From contig UQIE01000007.1 in the NCBI GenBank assembly GCA_900541065.1, positions 42,675 to 106,674 on the forward strand: a stretch of 64,000 nt of DNA, read 5' to 3'. How positions within the stretch are numbered: the stretch's first letter is position 1; every line of letters begins with the position of its first letter. Source of the stretch: an uncultured Collinsella sp. Its GTDB lineage: Bacteria > Actinomycetota > Coriobacteriia > Coriobacteriales > Coriobacteriaceae. The position numbers and the translations under genes are program-made. Positions 54,158 to 62,207 of this stretch are shown piece after piece. The notes under the pieces are model-generated. The model saw only the letters and a list, made by a program, of their open reading frames with translations, made no database searches and was not told the DNA's origin.

Positions 54158-55015
54158 TTACTCCACGACCTTATCCGGTTGGATGAGTTCCTCATAGTAG
54201 CTGATGTGCTCTCGGGCGTCCTCGATTTCGGGCAGCAGGAAGTTGTAGACGACCTCTATGATCATCGTGGCGCTCATCTTGGAGAACGCGAAGTCACCCG
54301 TTGTCAGCAGCGCTTCGTGATTGACGGTATTAAAGGTGTAGTCGGCGAGGCGCGCAAGTGGAGACTTGCTATCGCTGCTGATGACGACTACGGTTGCGCC
54401 GCAGTTGCGAGCCGCTTTTGCCATGCGATTCAGTCGGCGCGATTTGCCAGAGTTTGAGATTAGCACGATGACGTCACCCGGGCGTAACGTGAGCGCAAAG
54501 CCGATTGATGTCTCGCTAATGGTGCTCGCCATGCAGCGCAGGCCCAGCTGCGAAAACTTAAACGTCGCATCGAGCGCGACCGCGTTCGTATTGCCCACGG
54601 CGGCGAACTCAATAACGCCGGCATTCTTAAGCGCGTGTACAACTGCGGCCAACGTGTCGTGATCTATGCCGTCGATGGTCGCATTAAGCTCACTCACCTT
54701 GGCGGCGAGGATATTTTTTAGGCTCTGCTCCATATTATCGAGCGAGACCTCGTCGGTCAGACCCTCGTTGCGCTGGCTTTCCAAATCCCTCGCCAACGAA
54801 AACTGAAAGCTGCGGAAGCTGCCAAAGCCCAGCTTGCGGCAGAAACGCGAAACGGTCGCCTCGGACGTGGAGGCAGCGCGCGAGAGCTGAGCGGCCGTGA
54901 GGCGTGGCGCTTCGGACTGGTGCTCCAATATATAGTCGACAATGCGCTGCTCGGACTCGCTGTATCCCTGATGGGTACTAATGAGGGAAAGTGCGCTCTT
55001 GCTACTATCGGTCAT
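54158..55015 (-). CDS. RpiR family transcriptional regulator
   Basis: 285 aa. N-terminal HTH of RpiR type (GYSESEQRIVDYILEHQSEAPRLTAAQLSRAASTSEATVSRFCRKLGF) and a C-terminal SIS sugar-phosphate domain (AAVGNTNAVALDATFKFSQLG, LISNSGKSRRLNRMAKAARNCGATVV). ATG 55015 has AGGAG 6 bp upstream. Divergent from the fructose PTS gene, so it probably controls it in response to a sugar phosphate. TATACT on the minus strand (55069-55064) is a possible -10 box. Confidence 0.9.
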   Translation of the reverse strand: MTDSSKSALSLISTHQGYSESEQRIVDYILEHQSEAPRLTAAQLSRAASTSEATVSRFCRKLGFGSFRSFQFSLARDLESQRNEGLTDEVSLDNMEQSLKNILAAKVSELNATIDGIDHDTLAAVVHALKNAGVIEFAAVGNTNAVALDATFKFSQLGLRCMASTISETSIGFALTLRPGDVIVLISNSGKSRRLNRMAKAARNCGATVVVISSDSKSPLARLADYTFNTVNHEALLTTGDFAFSKMSATMIIEVVYNFLLPEIEDAREHISYYEELIQPDKVVE

Positions 55016-55095
55016 GGATGGCTCCTGGTTGGCATGAAAATCTAGCTTGATTTGCAATGCCATAGTATACGGGCATTTTCAATTACAAGATACAC

Positions 55096-55160
55096 CTTGC
55101 CGTTTCAAGTGTTGATGGTAAACTTTCACTTGCCGTTTACGGTTATGAAAGAACCTTTCA
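55096..55160. promoter_or_regulatory. candidate operators between rpiR and the fructose PTS gene
   Basis: CTTGCCGTTT occurs twice as a direct repeat (55096-55105, 55129-55138), 33 bp apart, about three helical turns. TGAAAG-AAC-CTTTCA (55146-55160) is an inverted repeat. TTTCAAGTG also occurs twice (55103, 55209). These suit binding by an RpiR dimer, but no site has been shown. Confidence 0.5.
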
Positions 55161-55224
55161 CCGGAGAATTGCGCCTTGTCTCTTCTCACGCGGACGGTAG
55201 GTTGGTATCTTTCAAGTGTGGAAA

Positions 55225-55265
55225 AACGCGCATCGAAGCGCGTGTAGGGGAGCGCCCGCGGGCGC
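55225..55265 (+). promoter_or_regulatory. two leader hairpins upstream of the fructose PTS gene
   Basis: ACGCGC/GCGCGT with loop ATCGAA (55225-55242) and the perfect palindrome AGCGCCCGCGGGCGCT (55250-55265), ending about 10 bp before the ribosome site. No T run follows. They may tune translation or mRNA stability. Confidence 0.45.
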
Positions 55266-55287
55266 TGTACTCAAGAAGGAGGGACAC

Positions 55288-57291
55288 ATGGCTAAGTTTG
55301 ACATCATCGCCGCGACCGGTTGCCCGACCGGCATTGCGCACACCTTCATGGCGAAGGAGGCGCTGGAGAAGGCTGCTGCCGAGCGAGGTCTGACCATTAA
55401 GGTCGAGACTCATGGCCAGGTCGGCGTCGAGAACGAGCTCACCAAGAGCGAGATCGCCGGTGCCAAGGCCGTCGTCGTCGCAGCCGATAAGGATGTCCAG
55501 GCTGAGCGTTTCGCCGGTAAGCCTATGGTTTCCGTTGGTGTTTCCAAGGCCCTGTCTGTCGAGGCTGCTGGTAAGCTGATCGACCGCGCGCTCGCCGCCA
55601 AGGGCGACGACACGGTTGCCGCTGCCGCCGATGTCGAGGACGAGGTCGAGGAGAAGGAGTCCATCGGTCACGTCATCTACAAGCACCTCATGAACGGCGT
55701 CAGCCACATGCTTGTCTTCGTCGTTGCCGGTGGTGTTCTGACCGCCATTTCGTTCCTGTGGGGCATCACGTCCTTTGATTCGACGGCTGCCGACTACAAC
55801 AGCTTTGCCGCGATGCTCAAGATTATCGGCGGTATCGCCATGAACCTCATGGTTCCGGTGCTCTCCGCTTACATCGCCGAGTCCATCGGCAAGCGCCCGG
55901 CGCTCGTCCCCGGTTTCGTCGCCGGTATGATCGCCATCCAGGGCTTGCCTGTTAACGCCGATACCGGCATGATCGACGCCGGTGGCGTAGGTGTGGGCTT
56001 TGGCTTCCTGGGCGGCATCGTCGGCGGCTTCCTCGCTGGCTATGTCATCCTGCTGCTCGAGAAGGTTTTCTCTAAAATTCCCGCGAGCCTTAATGGCCTG
56101 AAGGCAATCTTCCTGTATCCGCTGTGCTCTACCGCCATCGTCGGCCTGGTCATGCTCGGTATTTCCGGCCCCATGGCTGCCATTAACCAGGGTATGATGG
56201 ATTTCCTGCAGAGCCTCGGTAACTCCGGTCCGGTGATCCTTGGCCTGGCCATCGGCTGCATGTGCGCCTTTGATATGGGCGGCCCGGTCAACAAGGCTGC
56301 TTACGCTACTGGCACCTTCCTGCTCGGTACCGCTCTCGAAGCTGGCGTCGGCACCGAGACCTACAACTTCGGCACCAACTTCATGGCTGCCGTCTCCGCC
56401 GCTTGCATCGTTCCGCCGCTGATCACCACCTTCGCCGTCGTTGTCGGTAAGAAGTACTTTAGCCAGGAGGATCATGACGCCGGTATCGTCAACCTCATCC
56501 TTGGTTGCACCCACATCACCGAGGGCGCCATTCCGTTCATGACCAAGAACATCTGGCCCGTCATGCCCATCATGATGCTCGGTTCTTCCATCGCTTCCAT
56601 CTTGACCATCTTCTTCAACGTTCACGATCCGGCGCCTCACGGCGGCTTCCTGGTCCTGCCTGTTGTCGAGAACGGTCCGCTGTGGGTCCTCGCGATCCTC
56701 ATCGGCGCTGTGGTCGGTGGCATCCTGTTCGTGGCCTTCAAGAAGTACGACTGCGAGAAGAATCAGAAGGCCGCTCCTGTAGCCAAGCCCGTTGAGGCCC
56801 CCAAGGCCGCTGCCGTCGAGGCCCCCAAGGCCGAGGCTGCCGACTTCGTGAAGGTCGAGAATGTCTTTGTCGCCGAGGACTTCGCTTCTCGTGACGAGGC
56901 TCTGAGCTTCGTTTCCAACCAGGCCGTCAAGGCAGGTATCGCCAGCGACGCCGACGCCGTGATGAACGCCTTCCTGGCTCGCGAGGCCGAGGGCACCACG
57001 GGCATGATGGAGGGCTTCGCCATCCCGCATGCCAAGTCCGACGCCATTACCGAGGCTGCCGTCATCGTCGTTAAGGACGAGTCCGGCGTGACCGGTTGGG
57101 ACACCATGGACGGCGCTCCCGTTAACGTGGCTATCGCCCTGCTCATCCCGGGTGCCCAGGCTGGCACCACGCACCTCAAGATCCTGTCCAAGGTCGCCGA
57201 GGCGCTCATGGACGAGGACTTCCGTGCCACCGTCAAGGGTTCCACCGACGCCGCCGAGATCGCCAAGACGATCAACGCCCGCCTGGTCTAA
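55288..57291 (+). CDS. fruA: PTS fructose transporter EIIBCA
   Basis: 667 aa, ATG 55288 with AAGGAGG 6 bp upstream. Domain order is B-C-A. EIIB (1-105) has the phosphorylated Cys12 in ATGCPTGIAHTFMA. EIIC (about 130-480) has some nine membrane segments with AFDMGGPVNKAAY and CTHITEGAIPF. A Pro/Ala/Lys linker leads to EIIA (about 525-667), whose active His581 lies in FAIPHAKSDA. It imports fructose as fructose 1-phosphate. HPr, EI and two PfkB kinases lie just downstream. Confidence 0.93.
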   Translation: MAKFDIIAATGCPTGIAHTFMAKEALEKAAAERGLTIKVETHGQVGVENELTKSEIAGAKAVVVAADKDVQAERFAGKPMVSVGVSKALSVEAAGKLIDRALAAKGDDTVAAAADVEDEVEEKESIGHVIYKHLMNGVSHMLVFVVAGGVLTAISFLWGITSFDSTAADYNSFAAMLKIIGGIAMNLMVPVLSAYIAESIGKRPALVPGFVAGMIAIQGLPVNADTGMIDAGGVGVGFGFLGGIVGGFLAGYVILLLEKVFSKIPASLNGLKAIFLYPLCSTAIVGLVMLGISGPMAAINQGMMDFLQSLGNSGPVILGLAIGCMCAFDMGGPVNKAAYATGTFLLGTALEAGVGTETYNFGTNFMAAVSAACIVPPLITTFAVVVGKKYFSQEDHDAGIVNLILGCTHITEGAIPFMTKNIWPVMPIMMLGSSIASILTIFFNVHDPAPHGGFLVLPVVENGPLWVLAILIGAVVGGILFVAFKKYDCEKNQKAAPVAKPVEAPKAAAVEAPKAEAADFVKVENVFVAEDFASRDEALSFVSNQAVKAGIASDADAVMNAFLAREAEGTTGMMEGFAIPHAKSDAITEAAVIVVKDESGVTGWDTMDGAPVNVAIALLIPGAQAGTTHLKILSKVAEALMDEDFRATVKGSTDAAEIAKTINARLV

Positions 57292-57327
57292 TTCCACGGC
57301 ACGCGAATACCATCGCCCCCTGTATAT

Positions 57328-57363
57328 AAGGCGGAGTCTCTCTCCAGGGCCTCCGCCTTTTTC
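57328..57363 (+). terminator. terminator of the fructose PTS gene
   Basis: A perfect 9-bp stem (AAGGCGGAG/CTCCGCCTT), 14-nt loop, T-rich tail, 37 bp after the stop. Confidence 0.85.
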
Positions 57364-57373
57364 TATCCCTCCC

Positions 57374-57445
57374 ATAAGTTGCGGTGAAATAGGGACTGTT
57401 TAAACGATTCAACCCCAATACAGTCCCTATTTCACCGCAACTTAT
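57374..57445. repeat. palindrome, class C copy 2, perfect 26-bp arms
   Basis: The arms 57374-57399 and 57420-57445 match without error around a 20-nt centre. The outer part equals copy 1 at 23426; the inner part reads AGGGACTGT. It lies 10 bp beyond the PTS terminator. Confidence 0.85.
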
Positions 57446-57548
57446 AAAAGGATATAGAGGGGGCTACCTATCGAGTCTTTATCGCGAACAGTTCTTCAGC
57501 CAGAATTCCGTTCGCACGATATTACTTTGGACCGACCGAGTTTCCGCA

Positions 57549-57677
57549 GCTTGCTCGCCGGGCGGGGCGATTAAGTTTGTCGCGAGTTCCGCACGCAAAG
57601 GAAAGCACTTAATGTGCTTTCCGTCTTGCGCAGGACTGTAGAGCAGCAAACTTAATCGCCCCGCCCGGTGAGCAAGC
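57549..57677. repeat. nested inverted-repeat element 2, 30-bp arms
   Basis: Outer arms 57549-57578 and 57648-57677 pair with a single mismatch. Inside, CGCAA/TTGCG (57594-57598, 57626-57630) encloses the hairpin GGAAAGCAC-TTAAT-GTGCTTTCC (57600-57622). The 523-bp gap 57292-57814 has no gene; besides this it holds a terminator, a class C palindrome and the ptsH leader with a small hairpin near 57771-57791. Confidence 0.8.
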
Positions 57678-57814
57678 GGACGACAAACACATCTGTCCAA
57701 TAATTCGTCTGAAACACAATGAAAAACCGTTTGATGTGAGTTAATATAAACAACGTCGTGAATCTGACTCCTGCCACATGCATGACAGGGGTTAAACACA
57801 AAAAGGAGTCAATT

Positions 57815-58078
57815 ATGGTTTCTGAGAAGGCTACCCTCGTTAATCCTCAGGGTCTGCACATGCGTCCGGCTGGTCTGTTCGCCTCCACCATGGGCAAGTA
57901 CGCCTGTGACGTGACGGTCGTCACCCCCGAGAAGGAGGTCAACGGCAAGTCCCCGATGGCCCTCATGGCTGCTGGTATCCCCTGCGGTACCGAGGTCGAG
58001 GTCAAGTGCGACGGCGCTGACGAGGCCGAGGCTCTGGCTGCTGCCATCGAGCTCATCAAGAGCGGTCTTGGCGAGTAG
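57815..58078 (+). CDS. ptsH: phosphocarrier protein HPr
   Basis: 87 aa. HPr passes phosphate from Enzyme I to EIIA. His15 lies in NPQGLHMRPAG, and Ser46 in NGKSPMALM, the site HPr kinase uses in Firmicutes; no hprK gene is in the window. ATG 57815 has AAAGGAG 7 bp upstream. Codon use is highly biased, as in strongly expressed genes. Confidence 0.95.
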   Translation: MVSEKATLVNPQGLHMRPAGLFASTMGKYACDVTVVTPEKEVNGKSPMALMAAGIPCGTEVEVKCDGADEAEALAAAIELIKSGLGE

Positions 58079-58123
58079 AACTCAAACGGGTCGCATGTTG
58101 AACAACTAAGTTCATATTTGGGG

Positions 58124-58159
58124 GCGCAGTGACCTGTTGTAAGGTAGCTGCGCTCTTTT
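58124..58159 (+). terminator. hairpin between ptsH and ptsI
   Basis: GCGCAG/CTGCGC enclosing ACCT/AGGT, followed by CTCTTTT. A weak terminator or attenuator would give more HPr than Enzyme I. Confidence 0.55.
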
Positions 58160-58211
58160 GTCATGGATATGGCAAAACGCTTTATCACATGACACGGAGA
58201 GAGGAATGGGA

Positions 58212-59915
58212 ATGTATCAGGGAGTCAACGCTTCCGAGGGCATCGGTATCGGCACCGTCATGGTCGCCGTCGATCCCGACTTGACGTTTGAGCCGCACGA
58301 GGTTGCCGATTCGGCAGCAGAGAAGGAGCGCTATCAGTCCGCTCTTTCGGTCTTCTGCGAGAAGACCCAGGCTCAGGCCGACCACATGAAGGAGACGGTG
58401 GGCGAGGCCGAGGCCGAGATCATGAGCGGACACATTGTCCTGGCTCAGGACCCGGGCATGACCGACGCCATCAACGCCGCCATTGACGGCGGTACCTGCG
58501 CCGAGCAGGCGCTCATGGACACCTCGACCATGTTCGAGAACATGTTCCTGTCCATGGACGACGAGATGTTCCGTCTGCGCGCGGCCGACATCGCCGACAT
58601 CCGTACCGGTATTCTGGCCGAGTTGCTGGGCAAGGAGGTCGTCGACCTCTCCGTCCTGCCCGAGAACACCGTCGTTGTCGTGCACGACCTCACGCCGTCC
58701 ATGACCGCCACGATCGATAAGACCCACGTTGCCGGTATCGTCACCGAGACCGGTGGCCGCACGTCGCACTCCGCGATCATCGCGCGCGCCCTCGAGATCC
58801 CGGCTGTCCTTTCGGTTTCCAACAGCTGCACCGCTCTGCGCAACGGCATGACCGTTGTCGTCGACGGTGGCAAGGGTATCGTCGAGGCCGATCCCGACGA
58901 GGAGACGCTCGCTGCCTACACCGCCAAGGCTGAGGCCTTCGCTGCTGAGAAGGCGGCCCTCGAGGCCTTCCGCGGCAAGCCGTCCGTGACTGCCGATGGC
59001 ATCAAGAAGATCATCGCCTGCAACATCGGTAACCCTGATGACGTGCCCAACGCGCTCGATCACGACGCCGAGGCCATCGGTCTGTTCCGCTCCGAGTTCC
59101 TGTTCATGGACTCCGCTGAGCTTCCTTCCGAGGAGGAGCAGTTCAACGCCTACCGTAAGGTCGCCAGCGCGCTCAAGGGTGCTCCGGTCATCATCCGCAC
59201 GCTCGATGTGGGTGGCGACAAGGAGATTCCGTATCTGCATATGGTCAAGGAAGACAACCCCTTCATGGGCTTCCGCGCCGTGCGTTACTGCCTGGCCAAT
59301 CCCGACCAGTACAAGGTCCAGCTCCGCGCTCTGCTGCGCGCTAGCGCCTTCGGTGACGTCAAGATCATGATCCCGCTCGTCACCTGCGTCGAGGAGGTCT
59401 TGGCTGTCAAGGAGCTCGTCGAGCAGTGCAAGGCCGAGCTGACCGAAGAGGGTCGCAAGTTCAACGAGAACATCGAGGTCGGCATCATGGTCGAGACGCC
59501 CGCCGCTTCGCTGCTCGCAGACCGTCTTGCCGAGGTCGCCGACTTCTTCTCCATCGGCACCAACGACCTGATCGGCTACACCATGTGCGCCGACCGTGGT
59601 AACGACACCATCTCCAACCTGTACCAGGTTTACTATCCCGCCGTGCTCCGCTCGCTCAAGAACATCATCGAGAGCGGCGTGAAGGCCGGCATCATGGTCG
59701 GTATGTGCGGCGAGGCCGCTGCCGATCCGCTGCTCGAGCCGCTGCTGATCAGCTGGGGCCTGGAGGAGTTCTCGATGAGCGCTCCGTCGATCCTGCGCGC
59801 CCGCAAGACCATCAGCCAGTGGACCAAGGCCGAGTGCGACGAGCTCGCCGAGAAGGCACTCGCCTGCAACACCGCCGCCGAGGTCAAGGCACTGCTCGAG
59901 TCCGCAGCTCGCTAA
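58212..59915 (+). CDS. ptsI: phosphoenolpyruvate-protein phosphotransferase (Enzyme I)
   Basis: 567 aa. Enzyme I takes phosphate from PEP and passes it to HPr. GVNASEGIGIG start, phosphorylated His in GGRTSHSAIIAR (about 187), PEP-binding domain with FRSEFLFMD, IRTLDVGGDKEIPYL, NPFMGFRAVRY, IMVETPAASLLAD and the signature FFSIGTNDLIGYTMCADRGN. ATG 58212 is favoured (GAGG 7 bp upstream) over ATG 58206. The C-terminus has MVGMCGEAAADP. Confidence 0.95.
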   Translation: MYQGVNASEGIGIGTVMVAVDPDLTFEPHEVADSAAEKERYQSALSVFCEKTQAQADHMKETVGEAEAEIMSGHIVLAQDPGMTDAINAAIDGGTCAEQALMDTSTMFENMFLSMDDEMFRLRAADIADIRTGILAELLGKEVVDLSVLPENTVVVVHDLTPSMTATIDKTHVAGIVTETGGRTSHSAIIARALEIPAVLSVSNSCTALRNGMTVVVDGGKGIVEADPDEETLAAYTAKAEAFAAEKAALEAFRGKPSVTADGIKKIIACNIGNPDDVPNALDHDAEAIGLFRSEFLFMDSAELPSEEEQFNAYRKVASALKGAPVIIRTLDVGGDKEIPYLHMVKEDNPFMGFRAVRYCLANPDQYKVQLRALLRASAFGDVKIMIPLVTCVEEVLAVKELVEQCKAELTEEGRKFNENIEVGIMVETPAASLLADRLAEVADFFSIGTNDLIGYTMCADRGNDTISNLYQVYYPAVLRSLKNIIESGVKAGIMVGMCGEAAADPLLEPLLISWGLEEFSMSAPSILRARKTISQWTKAECDELAEKALACNTAAEVKALLESAAR

Positions 59916-59989
59916 TTTGGTATCAGAGGTAACCGCGTGGTTGGAATGGGCCGGTCACGCGGCCCTCACATATACAGGGGGTACTGTAA

Positions 59990-60922
59990 ATGTTCTACAC
60001 GCTAACCGCTAACCCGGCTGTCGACATGACGGTTTCGAGCTCTCCGCTCGAGCCCGACGAGAACGTCCGCACCGGCTCGGCCAGCTACACGGCTAACGGC
60101 AAGGGCCTCGACGTGTCCTTCGCCTTTAAGAAGATGGGCGTCGACACCGTCGCGCTCGGCTTCTTCGCCGGCTTCACGGGCAAGTTCATCGTCGAGGAGG
60201 TTATGAACCTGGGTTGCCTCTGCCGCCCGGTCTGGACCGACGGTATCACGCGCATTAACACCTACGTCAACGATGGCCAGCACGAGTACGGCATCCTGAA
60301 CCCGGGTGCTCCGATCACGCCGCAGCACCAGGAGGAGCTCTACAACATCCTGGACACCGCGGGTGATCTCGAGTGCCTGATCGTTTCCGGCTCCGTGCCT
60401 CCCAAAGCTACGCCTGACTTCCTGGCTAAGGTTATGGAGCACGCTCAGGCTCGTGGCGCCGATGTCGTCTTGGACCTGTCCTCCGACAAGCTCAAGGAGC
60501 TCGCTCACAAGAAGCCGCTGCTCATCAAGCCGAACCATCACGAGATGAAGGCCATCTTCGGCGTGCCGGTCGACACCGACGACGAGGTCCGCGTTGCCAT
60601 GAAGATGGCTCACGACGCTGGCGTTCAGAACGTGCTGCTCACCCGTGGTAGCCGCGGCGACGCTTACTTCTCCAACGGCGAGGACATCTGGTACGCCAAG
60701 CGTGAGTTCAACATCAAGCTGGTTTCTTCCGTCTGCGCCGGCGACTGCACCCTCGCTGCGTTCCTGCACAAGTGGTACAGGGATCGCGACAACGTCGAGG
60801 AGGCCATGAAGCTCGCTATGGCCACCGGCGCCAACGTTGCCGAGTCCGTCGGCATCGGCGACTTCGGTCACGTCGACGAGTACAGCAAGCGCGTTGCTGT
60901 CCGCAAGCTCGATCGTCAGTAA
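59990..60922 (+). CDS. PfkB family 1-phosphofructokinase-like kinase
   Basis: 310 aa. MFYTLTANPAVDMTV, then ANGKGLDVSFAFKKMG (usually GGKGINVAR), DGITRINTYV, SGSVPPKATPD, KPNHHEMKAIFG, and the anion hole with catalytic Asp in SSVCAGDCTLAAFL. This matches the FruK/LacC branch. Placed after ptsI in the fructose PTS region, it likely phosphorylates fructose 1-phosphate to the 1,6-bisphosphate; tagatose 6-phosphate is the alternative substrate. AGGGGG lies upstream of ATG 59990. Confidence 0.85.
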   Translation: MFYTLTANPAVDMTVSSSPLEPDENVRTGSASYTANGKGLDVSFAFKKMGVDTVALGFFAGFTGKFIVEEVMNLGCLCRPVWTDGITRINTYVNDGQHEYGILNPGAPITPQHQEELYNILDTAGDLECLIVSGSVPPKATPDFLAKVMEHAQARGADVVLDLSSDKLKELAHKKPLLIKPNHHEMKAIFGVPVDTDDEVRVAMKMAHDAGVQNVLLTRGSRGDAYFSNGEDIWYAKREFNIKLVSSVCAGDCTLAAFLHKWYRDRDNVEEAMKLAMATGANVAESVGIGDFGHVDEYSKRVAVRKLDRQ

Positions 60923-60950
60923 TTGAAACGCGACATATTCGTGCGCATGT

Positions 60951-60981
60951 GGCGCCCCGGTTTCGGCTGGGGCGCCTTTTT
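60951..60981 (+). terminator. terminator after the first PfkB gene
   Basis: A perfect 8-bp stem (GGCGCCCC/GGGGCGCC), 10-nt loop, five T. Confidence 0.85.
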
Positions 60982-61110
60982 GTTCCGCCACGGGGGAGAG
61001 GTGTCCCGCCGTGCTTCATCGCTTCCACACCGTTCGCCGAGTTGTCCTAGCCTTTTACCGATGCGTGGAATATACTTTCACTAACACGTTGCTTCGTGAA
61101 AGGAACATTC

Positions 61111-62043
61111 ATGATTTACACGCTCACTGCAAATCCCGCCATTGACTACAACATCGCCTGCGACGGCCTTACTGCCAATACCGTCACGCGTACCCGCAAT
61201 GCCGTCTACACGCCCAACGGCAAGGGCCTCAACGTCTCGTTTACGCTTGACCACTATGGTGTCGACACCACGATCCTGGGTTTCTTCGCCGGCTTCTCGG
61301 GTGAGTTTATCGTTAAGGGCGCCGAGGCCCTGGGCGTGCCCGTCAAGCCCGTGTGGACCGACGGTATTACGCGCGTCAATGTGTTCCTCAACGCCGGTCC
61401 CGACACCGAGTACAACATGGTCAATGCCGGTGCCGCCATCAATGAGGCCAACGAGCAGGAGATGTTTGAACTTATCGATTCGCTCGATGACATGACCTGC
61501 CTGGTCATCAGCGGCTCGCTGCCTCCCAACACTTCCGAGGGCTTCTTGGCCGAGGTCCTGCGCCGTGTCAAGGCCAAGGGGGCCGAGTTCGTCCTCGACA
61601 TCTCGAGCCATCAGCTGGCAGACCTCATTGCTCTGGAGCCACTGCTGATCAAGCCCAATGACGACGAGCTGCTTGACATCTTTGGCATCAAGGTGAGCGG
61701 TGGCGACGACGAGTCCGTCAAGGGCGCTATGGCCGAGCTGCACGCCAAGGGCGCCAAGAACGTGCTGCTGACCCTTGGTGGCGCCGGTGCGTACTTCTCC
61801 AACGGCGAGCATATCTGGTTTGCCAACCGCACCTTCGACGTCAAGCTGCTGTCGACGGTGTGCGCCGGCGATTCCTCGCTCGCTGCCTTCCTGTCCGTGT
61901 GGCACGACGCCCCCGAGCGCGTCGAGGACGCCCTGCGCCTTTCGATGGCCACTGGCGCCAACGTGGTCGAGTGCCCCGGTCTGGGTGATTTTGCCAAGGT
62001 GGACGAATATAAGAAGCACATCGAGGTTCGCCAGGTCTGCTAG
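61111..62043 (+). CDS. PfkB family sugar kinase, paralogue of the preceding gene
   Basis: 310 aa, exactly the length of the upstream kinase and alike along its whole length (ANPA.D, NGKGL.VSF, VWTDGITR.N, SGS.PP, NGE.IW, CAGD..LAAFL). ATG 61111 has GAAAGGA upstream; the GTG at 61096 is less likely. It has its own transcription unit between two terminators. The catalytic Asp is in STVCAGDSSLAAFL. One copy may use fructose 1-phosphate and the other tagatose 6-phosphate; which does which is open. Confidence 0.83.
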   Translation: MIYTLTANPAIDYNIACDGLTANTVTRTRNAVYTPNGKGLNVSFTLDHYGVDTTILGFFAGFSGEFIVKGAEALGVPVKPVWTDGITRVNVFLNAGPDTEYNMVNAGAAINEANEQEMFELIDSLDDMTCLVISGSLPPNTSEGFLAEVLRRVKAKGAEFVLDISSHQLADLIALEPLLIKPNDDELLDIFGIKVSGGDDESVKGAMAELHAKGAKNVLLTLGGAGAYFSNGEHIWFANRTFDVKLLSTVCAGDSSLAAFLSVWHDAPERVEDALRLSMATGANVVECPGLGDFAKVDEYKKHIEVRQVC

Positions 62044-62076
62044 TTCCGGCACCTTGTCTGAATAGTTTGATTATTT

Positions 62077-62110
62077 CGCATCCGTCTTAGACTAGGACGG
62101 ATGCGTTTTT
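62077..62110 (+). terminator. terminator after the second PfkB gene
   Basis: A perfect 10-bp stem (CGCATCCGTC/GACGGATGCG), 9-nt loop, five T. Confidence 0.88.
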
Positions 62111-62207
62111 GTTTACGGGACTTGCGTGTGCAGTGGAGGCTGTTTCTTGCTAGACTTCTTGCAGACGCAATCGATAGCCAATTTGATAGTCGCAGGAGGC
62201 CATAGGC

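Noticed and set aside
57479..57799. Minus-strand 106-aa open frame between fruA and ptsH
   Set aside because: It runs across both arms of a 30-bp inverted repeat, has no family resemblance and no ribosome site.
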